Shown: positions 7,993-15,669, counted from the stretch's first letter. The stretch is DNA of 22,265 bases from Enorma sp964624825 (GCA_964624825.1 CAZUYD010000029.1:1-22265); one strand, 5' to 3'. The notes: generated from the sequence alone by a model not told the origin. Translations and numbers: made by a program.

Positions 7993-10446
7993 ATGAGCAT
8001 CTTTGACCGATACGCGCCATTCGTGCAGGATTTCATCTACGACCATGCGTGGGAAAACCTGCGATCCATTCAAGTCGCCGCAGGCGACGCCATCTTCAAT
8101 ACCGACGAGAACGTGCTGCTGACTGCCTCGACCGCATCGGGCAAGACGGAGGCGGCCTTCTTCCCCATCCTCACGCTCTTTTGGGAAAACCCGCCTGCGA
8201 GCGTGGGCGCGCTCTACATCGGTCCTTTGAAAGCGCTCATCAACGACCAGTTCCTGCGCCTGAACGACCTCTGCGAAGAGGCCGAGATTCCCGTTTGGCA
8301 CTGGCATGGAGACGTTTCCGCCGCGCACAAGCGCAAGCTGCTTGAACACCCCAGCGGCATCCTGCAGATCACGCCGGAATCGCTCGAGGCACTGCTCATG
8401 CACAAGCACATGGCAGTTCCCCGCCTGTTTTGCGATCTGCGCTTCGTGATCATCGACGAGGTGCACTCCCTTCTGCGCGGCGACCGCGGCGGGCAGACGC
8501 TCTGCCTGGTCGAACGGCTTTCGCGCATGGCCGGCGTCACCCCGAGGCGCATCGGCCTGTCCGCAACCATCGGCGACCCGGAACGCACCGGTGCGTTTTT
8601 AGCAAGCGGCACGGGACGCGGCTGCGTAATTCCGCGCTTCGAGGAGCCGCGACGCGTCTGGCGGCTCTCCATGGAGCACTTCTACATCACGGGACCTCAG
8701 GCCACGGAGCGAACGGCGACCGCGCGCGGAGAGCTTGGCGGGGATATACAAGCAGCAGACGTGCTCGCCGTCGAGCGCGTGGAGAACGCCGGGGACGCAA
8801 ACGGGCGCGGCGGTGTGCCGGCCACCACGCACGCCATCGCTGAGGCCGCCGGCGATTCGACGTGCTCATCGACAAACGAGCAGGGTGACGCCGCGAATGC
8901 ACGCCCTTGTGCCAACGCGCTGCACGGCGATATCAACGTTCCTCCCGTCAACGAGCAGGAATTGCTCGCCCCCACCGACGCGGCGCCGCGCGATGCCGAT
9001 CCAGGCATCGGGTATATCTTCGAGCGCACGCGCGGCCGCAAGTGCCTCGTATTCTCCAATTCGCGCGAAGAAGCCGAGGCGGTCTGCACCATGCTCCGCG
9101 CGTATTGCGAGGCCAACCATGAACCGGATCGCTTCCTCATACATCATGGAAACCTCTCGGCCAGCCTTCGGGAATCGGCAGAGGATATCATGCGCGACGA
9201 CGAACGGCTCGACACGATCGTCACCACTGCGACCCTCGAGCTAGGCATCGATGTCGGACGGCTTGAGCGTGCCTTTCAGATTGACGCGCCATTCACCGTG
9301 TCGAGTTTTCTGCAGCGTATGGGACGCACCGGCCGGCGCGGAGACCCCCCGGAGATGCACTTCGTCATGCGCGAAGAGCAGCCCGAGCCGCGCACGACCA
9401 TGCCAGAGACCATTCCCTGGAAGCTTTTGCAGGGAATCGCGCTCGTGCAGCTCTATCGTGAGCAGCATTGGGTGGAGCCGCCTGCGCTCGACCGGCTGCC
9501 TTACAGCCTGCTGTACCACCAAACCATGGCGACGCTGGCCAGCACCGGCGAGCTGACCCCCGCCGAGCTTGCCCAGCGCGTGCTCACGCTCTCGTACTTT
9601 CACCGCGTGAGCACCGACGACTTCCGTGTGCTGCTGCGGCACCTCATCGCAACCGAACAAATCCAGCAGACCGAAGGCGGCGGGCTCATCGTGGGCCTTG
9701 CAGGCGAGCGGATCACCAACTCGTTCAAATTCTATGCGGTGTTCCAGGAAAACGAAGAGTTCACCGTGCGCTGCGAAAGCGCGGAGCTGGGCACCATCGT
9801 AAACCCGCCGCCTCCGGGCGAGCGCATCGCTATCGCCGGCCACTGCTGGCTGGTCGAAGAGGTCGATTGGAAGCGACACCTGGTCTATTGCACCCAGGTG
9901 AAAGGGCGCGTACCGGCGTACTTCGGCGACTGCGCGGGCGACATCAACACGCGCATCCTCGAGCGCATGCGACAGGTGCTGCAGGAGCATGCCGCATACC
10001 CCTACCTGCTTCCCAACGCGCGGGCGCGACTTACCCAAGCGCGCTGGACGGCCGAGCAAAGCGGTACGGCAACACGCCCGCTCATCAACCTCGGCGGCGA
10101 GACCTGGGCGCTGTTCCCCTGGCTGGGCAGCTATGCGTTTCTGGCGCTCGAACGGCTCCTCAAGATCAAGTGCGCCGATGAGCTGGGGCTCAAGGGGCTC
10201 GACCCGGCACGGCCGTACTATATGCAGTTCAAGATGAAGGCGGACGAGGAAACGTTCTTCCAAGTGGTTGCCGACGAGGCTGAGCGCGATTTCGACCCCA
10301 TCGAGCTCGTCTATCCCAATGAGGTGCCGTACTTCGACAAGTACGATGAGCTGCTTCCCAAGGAGCTGGTGCGCAAGGGCTTTGCCGAGGGCGTGCTCGA
10401 TATCGAGGGCATGCGCGCCCGCGTGCGGGAATGGGCGGAGCGGTAA
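7993..10446 (+). CDS. brxHI-like: Lhr/BrxHI-like superfamily II DNA helicase
   Basis: An 817-residue SF2 helicase counted from ATG 7993, which has GGGAG at 7984-7988; an in-frame TTG at 7978 is a less likely start. Motif I is TASTASGKTEAA (residues 44-55), the DEVH box IIDEVHSLL lies around D155-H158, SAT at 190-192, LVFSNSREEAE near 351, then TTATLELGIDVGRLERAFQID and QRMGRTGRRG (441-450). These are the Lhr-type signatures, with a long helicase-associated C-terminal region. A poorly conserved-looking linker of about 105 residues (about 232-338; Ala/Asp/Asn rich) separates the two RecA domains, longer than usual. The BrxHI helicase of type 2 BREX is the closest named relative, and it normally pairs with BrxD, encoded here two genes upstream. 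Likely an ATP-driven 3'-5' DNA translocase by family. It follows the SDR terminator, so it needs its own promoter or read-through. Confidence 0.9.
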   Translation: MSIFDRYAPFVQDFIYDHAWENLRSIQVAAGDAIFNTDENVLLTASTASGKTEAAFFPILTLFWENPPASVGALYIGPLKALINDQFLRLNDLCEEAEIPVWHWHGDVSAAHKRKLLEHPSGILQITPESLEALLMHKHMAVPRLFCDLRFVIIDEVHSLLRGDRGGQTLCLVERLSRMAGVTPRRIGLSATIGDPERTGAFLASGTGRGCVIPRFEEPRRVWRLSMEHFYITGPQATERTATARGELGGDIQAADVLAVERVENAGDANGRGGVPATTHAIAEAAGDSTCSSTNEQGDAANARPCANALHGDINVPPVNEQELLAPTDAAPRDADPGIGYIFERTRGRKCLVFSNSREEAEAVCTMLRAYCEANHEPDRFLIHHGNLSASLRESAEDIMRDDERLDTIVTTATLELGIDVGRLERAFQIDAPFTVSSFLQRMGRTGRRGDPPEMHFVMREEQPEPRTTMPETIPWKLLQGIALVQLYREQHWVEPPALDRLPYSLLYHQTMATLASTGELTPAELAQRVLTLSYFHRVSTDDFRVLLRHLIATEQIQQTEGGGLIVGLAGERITNSFKFYAVFQENEEFTVRCESAELGTIVNPPPPGERIAIAGHCWLVEEVDWKRHLVYCTQVKGRVPAYFGDCAGDINTRILERMRQVLQEHAAYPYLLPNARARLTQARWTAEQSGTATRPLINLGGETWALFPWLGSYAFLALERLLKIKCADELGLKGLDPARPYYMQFKMKADEETFFQVVADEAERDFDPIELVYPNEVPYFDKYDELLPKELVRKGFAEGVLDIEGMRARVREWAER

Positions 10447-10455
10447 GGCTGCGGC

Positions 10456-10533
10456 ATGGGGATGCTGTTAAACGCCATGTTGCTGATAGACGTGGCCGTC
10501 GCATCAATCGCCCTAATCTTTCGTCATGGCTAG
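10456..10533 (+). CDS. Possible 25-residue hydrophobic peptide, single membrane span
   Basis: A tiny frame starts with ATG at 10456, ten bases after the helicase stop, and ends at TAG 10531-10533. TAAGG, which overlaps the helicase stop, sits 7 bases before the ATG, so ribosomes ending on the helicase could re-initiate. The product is almost entirely Leu/Ile/Val/Ala/Met with one Asp and a short RHG tail. That would form one transmembrane helix, as in type I toxins or small membrane regulators. There is no family recognition, and a frame this short can arise by chance. Confidence 0.25.
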   Translation: MGMLLNAMLLIDVAVASIALIFRHG

Positions 10534-10843
10534 CAGGAAAACATACCGAACGACGATGACAACGACTCTAACATAATCATATTCGTTGAGCTTCCCAATT
10601 GTTTCAAGTCGATGGCGCGCATTTCCCAATGACTGCTTATAAAGACAGATGGCGTGTTACGCTTCGCCCGTAATGTCGAAAAACCGCGGCAGCGTTTACC
10701 GGTTCTGCGGATCTATCCAAACGCAACAAGGTATGACGCGTTCATAAAGCTGCCTGGCGAAGCGATCCACCATATCGAATTATTCAACTGCGCGGGATTT
10801 CCCCGCTTCGCAGGACTGTGGAAACGTATCTTTTCGCGCTGGT

Positions 10844-10869
10844 GGCCAAAAATATACGATAGGTTGCAG
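10844..10869 (+). repeat. 26-bp inverted repeat, left copy
   Basis: Begins GGCCAAAAA and ends TACGATAGGTTGCAG. Its reverse complement recurs at 11096-11121 with 24 of 26 matches; the two mismatches are adjacent, between the A-run and TACGATAGG. No other copy was seen in the window. Confidence 0.85.
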
Positions 10870-11095
10870 GATTTGCGCCCTATCGAACGCTGCAGACAGA
10901 AACTTGCACAAACCCGTTGCCGTTCCGAAGCAGTATTTAGCAAGACGGAGGTATTTGAAGACTGTCGTCTGGCTAAAAGCTGCTTTGGAATGCTTGGGAG
11001 CGAGGCGAACGGCCGCACATTCTGCGTCTGAACAACTTAGAAGCGCGCGCCAAAGCTACGAATCCTGTGCTGCGACCGTCTGGAATGCCCATCGC

Positions 11096-11121
11096 CTGCA
11101 ACCTATCGTACTTTTTTGGCC
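11096..11121 (-). repeat. 26-bp inverted repeat, right copy
   Basis: Reads CTGCAACCTATCGTA then a T-run and GGCC on the plus strand, the reverse complement of 10844-10869 apart from two bases. It sits in the loop of a perfect 11-bp inverted repeat (CGACCGTCTGG at 11073-11083 and CCAGACGGTCG at 11120-11130), so this copy alone could fold into a hairpin. Confidence 0.85.
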
Positions 11122-11547
11122 AGACGGTCGAAAAGTTACGAATAAGCTTGCGGCCGGCTCAATGTTCGTTGGAAAGCCCTGCTACTAAAATTCATTTCTG
11201 GCCTTGTCGCGACCCAGGGAATGCTTGTTAAGCAAGTTCGCTGTCACGAGAAGCACAGATTCAGCCTTCCTGGGTGAAAGTTGCGGTTACGAGCCTGCTA
11301 CTTTTGCGCAGGCCAATGAATGCGAAGGCGGCAGGTGCGTGCTTCTCGTCGAATATCGACGCACCAAGAGACCTCTCATCATAGAAAACCGTTCGGGTAA
11401 AGGATGTCTCGCTACCGGTTGCAACGACGCAATCGTCCCATCCGGCCGGCTCGCCTTCCCTGACCGAAATCGCAGAGGCGCACGGGCATTGGCACGCATG
11501 TTGCAACCAAATGCACAAACAGGCTGAGCCGTCGTTTCAGGCAACCA

Positions 11548-11575
11548 CGCTCGCTGTGCAGGCGCTGCACGAGCG
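11548..11575 (-). other. Hairpin downstream of elp3
   Basis: CGCTCG (11548-11553) pairs with CGAGCG (11570-11575), and TGCAG (11557-11561) pairs with CTGCA (11565-11569), with a small bulge. It starts 27 bases beyond the elp3 stop on the minus strand. No T-run follows on that strand, so intrinsic termination is uncertain. Confidence 0.3.
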
Positions 11576-11601
11576 AAGCGCGCTGAACCTGCCGAGCTGC
11601 C

Positions 11602-13530
11602 TCAGCCAAGCGATTTTTGCTGGTAGAGACCATGATTATAAAAACCCAGGCGTCGATAGTACTCCCGGGTGCCGACAGCGCTGATCACGTTGATGCGTGC
11701 ATAGCCCGCCGCACGCGCAAGCACGCAGGCGCGGTCGATAAGCTGCCGGCCAAGCCCGTGATGCTGCGCCGCAACGCCTCCCTCGCCCACGCGCGCCGCC
11801 CCTCCATAGATATGCACCTCGCGAATCATCGCCTCACCCGGTGCAACCAAACCGGCAGGTGCAAGCAGACCGTCCGGGCTGGCAGCGCCTGCATCCGGGC
11901 TGGCACCCGCAGGATGCACGGCATCTGCAATCGCCTCGCCCCGCGCGGTCAGTTCCGCCAGCAGCGCCTCGATGGAGGCGGCATCGGGCAGCGAAAGCCG
12001 CAAGAACCCGGCGATACGCCCCTCGGGCGTCACCCACTGCAAGAAGCGTTCGCTGGTGGTCGCCGTCTCGTAGGTGACTTCGTCTAAACGCAACGTCGCC
12101 ACATCGACCTCGCCAGTTGCTATCTCGCGATACCTGATCTCGCGTACCGATGCCTCCTGCGCGCGCAAGCGCTCCTCGACCAGCTGGCGCAAGTTGGGCT
12201 TTTTGTTGCCCGCTATGATATCTCCCGTCGAGAAGTCGCGAATCATGCGCGAGACGCGGCAGAACGCCGGCGTTGCGAGGATGTCGGCAATGAGAACGCC
12301 TACCAACTCGTCCTCATCATAGGGCCGCCATGCGCCCAGCTCGTACTGCTCGCGCAGGCGCGCGCTTTCGATAAGCGCGCATGGATAGAGCTTCACCTCG
12401 TCTGGCTGAAACGCGGGGCTGGTGACGAAGCGCTTGTAGTCGCGCATGTCGGACTCCGGCGTTGACCTGAGAAGGTTCACCATCATATGCGCGTGGATCT
12501 TAAACCCGAACAGGCGGAGCAACGAAAAGGCCCGCTCGATCTGCTCGATGCGAATGCCGCGATTATTTTCATCGAGAATGCGTTGGTCGGTGCTCTGGAC
12601 GCCCATCTGGATCTTCGTTGCGCCCATTCGCCGAATTTGCACGAGCGCCTGCGGGGTGATGGCATCGGGGCGCGTTTCGATCACCAGACCGACCACGCGG
12701 TGCGCCGCGCGCTCGTTTCGCCGCTGCTGCTCGACAAGCTCGTCCATGGTGGCGCGTTGCATGCGCGCCGCCGCTTGCCAGCCCGAGTCGGCACCGTAGA
12801 GCTGTGCCACCGCCTGATTGTAGGAAAGCTCCCCCGCCGTCACCCGCCGCTGCATGTCGTCTATGGCATCTGGGAATCGCTCGTTTCCTGTATGCAAGAT
12901 GCCTGCGCGTTTGTAGAACTCAGAGCGGGCGCGCACGCCGTCGGTCAGATACCCACCGACCGCAGCATCGCGATCATTGAGCGCGCGAAACAGCTCGCAC
13001 ATGAACCACACCTGGTATTCCTCGGGGTAGTCGCTCCATGTGCCGCCGAGGACGATGAGCTCAATCTTATCGGTCGGATGTCCCATCTGAGCCAAGGTGC
13101 TGAGCCGCGCGGACACCTGCAAATACGGATCGAAGCACGCCTGCACCGCACGCGCGCACGCGGGCTCGTCGGCAAGGTAGCTCTTCGGGCAACGCACATC
13201 GCTCGGACAGAACAGGCATGCGCCCGAGCACGGCCATGGCTTGGTGATAACCGTGATGGTCGCCACCCCCGAGGCGGAGCGGCGCGGCTTCATGCGCAGC
13301 GTTGCGATGAGCTTGCGCTCGATCTCCGGCGTGATCTGCCAGCGCGCCCAACGCTCGGGTTCCTCGCTCTTAACGCGCAGGTAAAACGGCAGCAGCCGGC
13401 GCTTTGCGTACGCGCTTTTATCCGCGCCCGTTTTCTTCACCTGCGTATGGACGAGCTTGACGAGCGCGCGATCATCCACCGTCTCACCGCGGCGCAACGC
13501 ATCGAGTATCTGCAGCACGATATCTTCCAT
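11602..13530 (-). CDS. elp3: Elp3-family tRNA uridine-34 acyltransferase (radical SAM + GNAT)
   Basis: A 642-residue bacterial Elp3 homologue, cytosolic. It installs the carboxymethyl group at C5 of wobble uridine (cm5U34) in tRNA, using SAM and acetyl-CoA. The radical SAM cluster motif is CSGACLFC with Cys at 101, 105 and 108, counted from the chosen start. VLGGTWSDYP, TRPDAIT and KIQMGVQS are typical Elp3 blocks. The C-terminal acetyltransferase ends in GLGRQLIDRA, ISAVGTREYYRRLGFYNHG. A Gly/Ala/Pro-rich insert lies just before the GNAT domain. The start is the ATG at 13528-13530 (MEDIVLQIL); a further in-frame ATG at 13555-13557 would add 9 residues. The chosen start has no Shine-Dalgarno but a TAGAAT box 8 bases upstream, which suggests a leaderless message. 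It is divergent from a Trm9-like methyltransferase gene that could act on its product. Confidence 0.95.
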   Translation of the reverse strand: MEDIVLQILDALRRGETVDDRALVKLVHTQVKKTGADKSAYAKRRLLPFYLRVKSEEPERWARWQITPEIERKLIATLRMKPRRSASGVATITVITKPWPCSGACLFCPSDVRCPKSYLADEPACARAVQACFDPYLQVSARLSTLAQMGHPTDKIELIVLGGTWSDYPEEYQVWFMCELFRALNDRDAAVGGYLTDGVRARSEFYKRAGILHTGNERFPDAIDDMQRRVTAGELSYNQAVAQLYGADSGWQAAARMQRATMDELVEQQRRNERAAHRVVGLVIETRPDAITPQALVQIRRMGATKIQMGVQSTDQRILDENNRGIRIEQIERAFSLLRLFGFKIHAHMMVNLLRSTPESDMRDYKRFVTSPAFQPDEVKLYPCALIESARLREQYELGAWRPYDEDELVGVLIADILATPAFCRVSRMIRDFSTGDIIAGNKKPNLRQLVEERLRAQEASVREIRYREIATGEVDVATLRLDEVTYETATTSERFLQWVTPEGRIAGFLRLSLPDAASIEALLAELTARGEAIADAVHPAGASPDAGAASPDGLLAPAGLVAPGEAMIREVHIYGGAARVGEGGVAAQHHGLGRQLIDRACVLARAAGYARINVISAVGTREYYRRLGFYNHGLYQQKSLG

Positions 13531-13538
13531 GGCACCGC

Positions 13539-13544
13539 ATTCTA
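13539..13544 (-). promoter_or_regulatory. elp3: Candidate -10 box for leaderless elp3 transcript
   Basis: On the minus strand TAGAAT lies 8 bases before the elp3 ATG, so transcription would start at or within two bases of the start codon. No ribosome-binding site is present in between. A good -35 box is not seen. Confidence 0.4.
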
Positions 13545-13693
13545 TACCATGCCGCACGCGAAGGGGCTATACCGCACGCAAGACACGAGAAACAAGAGAT
13601 GGCGGTAATGCAGGCTGCGCAAAGCTCGTTTTGGCGCCGGCCGTCGTAACAGCGGCAGTTGGTGCATACTTACCTTGGGGACGAAGAAACGGA

Positions 13694-14632
13694 ATGGTGA
13701 TGGACACTGCGACAGCCCGGGAGCTCATAGCGCTCAACACGAAGTTCTACCAAGACAATGCCGAGAGCTTTCGCGCGACGCGATCAGCTCCGTGGGAGGG
13801 CTGGCGACAGGCCGTGCCTCATCTTGAAGAGGCGTTACGCACAGCGCGGAAGACGCAAGGGGTCGCCGACGACGCTGCGTCCTATATGCGCGCAAACCCT
13901 GCATCTACCCTGCAAGAACCTGATGCTTCGGTCGTTGCGAACAATAGCGCCGCGACGATCCTCGACCTCGCGTGCGGCAACCTGCGCTTCGAGCGGTTTT
14001 TGAGCGATACGATTTCCCGCCGGCCCCTCGTCGTGCATGCGGTCGATAACTGCGGCGCGCTGGCTGCCCAAGAACCCGCGACGGCAAACGTCGAATCTGC
14101 CGCCATAGGTATCGAATCTACGGCGGCGACCGTCGTGTTTCACGATATCGATATCTTGCGACATGCGCTTGCGCATGGAATCGCCGGCGAAACGCTGAGC
14201 CGTCTTCCGGGAGTTCCGCTGTGCGACGTATCGGTCTGTTTCGGCTTCATGCACCATGTCCCCAGCATCGCGCTGCGCGAGCGCGTGCTGCAGCTGCTTG
14301 CTGAGCATACCCGCCCGGGCGGGGTGATCGTCGCATCGTTTTGGCAGTTCATGCACGACGAGAAACTTGCCCGAAAGGCGGATGCGGCCGCAGCGTTCGC
14401 GCGCAGCCACCCCGACTGTTTTCGCTTCAACCTCGACGAGTTCGAACCGGGTGACCAGCTCCTCGGTTGGCAAGATACCGATAGCATCCGTTACTGCCAT
14501 CATTTTGACGATGAGGAGATCGATGAGCTCGTTGCCTCCGTATCCAACACGGGCATCCGCGAGCTCGCTCGCTATTCTGCCGATGGCAAGAGCCACGCGC
14601 TCAACCGCTACGTCGTCTTCCGCCGAGCATAG
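13694..14632 (+). CDS. Class I SAM methyltransferase, Trm9/ALKBH8-like, probable tRNA wobble-uridine methyltransferase
   Basis: A 312-residue cytosolic methyltransferase. The N-terminal FYQDNAESFRATRSAPWEGW fits the Trm9-type opening (aromatic residue, then 'f..TR..PW'). SAM motif I is LDLACGNLRFERF (D91 to N96); SVCFGFMHHVPS and RPGGVIVASFWQF follow; the C-terminal IRYCHHFDDEEIDELV matches the Trm9 'RYYHVF..gEl..L' block. Trm9 enzymes methyl-esterify cm5U34 to mcm5U34, and elp3, which makes cm5U34, is divergently adjacent. This context supports the assignment, but a broader SAM-methyltransferase role cannot be excluded. The start is ATG 13694 or the in-frame ATG 13700, which has GGA at 13691-13693 and so may be preferred. 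No partner resembling Trm112 is visible; bacterial homologues may not need one. Residues about 55-85 and 115-145 look like low-complexity inserts. Confidence 0.75.
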   Translation: MVMDTATARELIALNTKFYQDNAESFRATRSAPWEGWRQAVPHLEEALRTARKTQGVADDAASYMRANPASTLQEPDASVVANNSAATILDLACGNLRFERFLSDTISRRPLVVHAVDNCGALAAQEPATANVESAAIGIESTAATVVFHDIDILRHALAHGIAGETLSRLPGVPLCDVSVCFGFMHHVPSIALRERVLQLLAEHTRPGGVIVASFWQFMHDEKLARKADAAAAFARSHPDCFRFNLDEFEPGDQLLGWQDTDSIRYCHHFDDEEIDELVASVSNTGIRELARYSADGKSHALNRYVVFRRA

Positions 14633-14667
14633 CACCGACGCAGGGCCCGCCTCACGCAGCGCGCCTG

Positions 14668-14676
14668 TGCTATCCT
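14668..14676 (+). promoter_or_regulatory. trmB: Candidate extended -10 promoter for trmB
   Basis: TGCTATCCT matches the extended -10 pattern TGnTATnnT, 36 bases after the upstream methyltransferase stop and 43 before the trmB ATG. No -35 hexamer is evident, as is allowed for extended -10 promoters. Confidence 0.35.
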
Positions 14677-14719
14677 GCGGCTTGCAGATACGAAACTCAA
14701 AGCAACGCTAAGGGGCGCG

Positions 14720-15628
14720 ATGGGGCTCACGCATATTCGTACGCCGAAAAACTTTGTGCTTGAAGAGCGGCTCGAACGATATGCCGCGGCCATCGAGACG
14801 CATCCGGAACGCTACCGCGGGCACTGGGCAGAGGCATGCTGGCCGCTCGGAGCTGATGGGGCGCCGCATGCGGGGCACGAGACGCACGCCGGCGCGTCTG
14901 GCCTCTCCGCTCCTACCTCCGTTGCCCAAGCGCCCCAACGCTACGAGCGCGTATATCTCGACCTGGGATGCGGCAAGGGCGCGTTTCTCGTGGCTTCGGC
15001 CGGACGCGATCCGCGCTCGCTGTACGTAGGCATGGATACCGAGCCCATCTGCGTTGCGTACGCGGCGCAGCATATTTGCGAGATGCCCTGCCCGAACGCC
15101 CTCGTGCTGCCCCGACGCGCCGAGTCGCTCGAACGAATTTTTGCGCCCGGAGAACTCGCCGGCATAACGCTCAACTTCCCCACGCCGTTTCCCAAGCGTC
15201 GACATGCAGAGAGGCGGCTCACGAACGTCGATCACCTGTTGAACTATCGCCCGCTGCTGGCACAGGGCGGCACGGTTACGCTGCGCACCGACAGCAAACC
15301 GCTGCGCGACTATTCGCTCGCGCAGTTCAGCGGTGCTGGGTACGAGCTCACGTGGGTCTCTGACGATGTGCGCGCTGAGCATGCTTCGTTTCCCGAAACG
15401 GAATATGAGCGCCGGCTCGCCGCACGCGGTGCCAAAGTTTATGGCGTCTGCGCCGTTCCGGGCACGGGCGGGGTGAGCCCCGTGCTTGCAGCAAGGGCGC
15501 GCGATGCCGAGCAGAGCCTCGTCGCATATCTTCCCGACGATTTGGAACACCTTTCGTATGTTCCCCTTGGCATGGAGGGCGCGGTCATCAACCTGCGCAA
15601 CCGCCGGCGTCGTGCCGCGGCGCAATAG
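14720..15628 (+). CDS. trmB: tRNA (guanine-N7-)-methyltransferase
   Basis: A 302-residue TrmB homologue, which forms m7G (usually position 46) in tRNA using SAM. SAM motif DLGCGKGAFL begins at D81. The family block that normally reads 'n FPDPWPKkrH.krRl' appears as NFPTPFPKRRHAERRL (from N152), followed by GGTVTLRTDSKPLRDY, the usual 'GG.i...TD....y' strand. The start is ATG 14720 with AAGGGG just upstream (14710-14715). It is longer than typical TrmB (about 220-240) owing to a Gly/Ala/His-rich stretch near residues 45-72 and a basic C-terminal tail (NRRRRAAAQ). The Asp of the FPDPWPK motif, considered important for catalysis in studied TrmB enzymes, is Thr here, and Trp is Phe. It follows the Trm9-like gene by 87 bases, so they may share a transcript. 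Confidence 0.88.
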   Translation: MGLTHIRTPKNFVLEERLERYAAAIETHPERYRGHWAEACWPLGADGAPHAGHETHAGASGLSAPTSVAQAPQRYERVYLDLGCGKGAFLVASAGRDPRSLYVGMDTEPICVAYAAQHICEMPCPNALVLPRRAESLERIFAPGELAGITLNFPTPFPKRRHAERRLTNVDHLLNYRPLLAQGGTVTLRTDSKPLRDYSLAQFSGAGYELTWVSDDVRAEHASFPETEYERRLAARGAKVYGVCAVPGTGGVSPVLAARARDAEQSLVAYLPDDLEHLSYVPLGMEGAVINLRNRRRRAAAQ

Positions 15629-15669
15629 CCGAAGGCGTGAAGCAACACGATAACGCGGCGCACGACGGC

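Larger units (their letters stand above)
10534..11601. other. Gene-free, inverted-repeat-rich region between the helicase and elp3
   Basis: About 1.07 kb in which open frames exist on both strands (for example 10654-11031 and 11204-11527 on plus, 11261-11518 on minus), but none has a good ribosome site or a recognisable motif. Instead there are many inverted repeats: GCGAAGCG/CGCTTCGC (10757-10764 and 10804-10811), a 26-bp pair (10844-10869 and 11096-11121), CGACCGTCTGG/CCAGACGGTCG (11073-11083 and 11120-11130), GCCTGC/GCAGGC (11293-11298 and 11308-11313), and ACGAGAAGCAC/GTGCTTCTCGT (11246-11256 and 11339-11349). It is somewhat AT-richer than flanking genes. It could be a structured RNA, a cluster of dispersed intergenic repeats, or decayed DNA. 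Confidence 0.6.

Noticed and set aside
10654..11031. 125-codon plus-strand frame after the helicase
   Set aside because: Starts with no ribosome site, overlaps one copy of the 26-bp inverted repeat, and the product has no recognisable domain. Described as a repeat region instead.
10904..11188. 94-codon plus-strand frame overlapping the previous one in another frame
   Set aside because: Contains the second repeat copy and a hairpin; no ribosome site or family motif.
11204..11527. 107-codon plus frame and the 85-codon minus frames opposite it
   Set aside because: Both strands are open over nested hairpins; neither has start signals or motifs, so coding cannot be supported.
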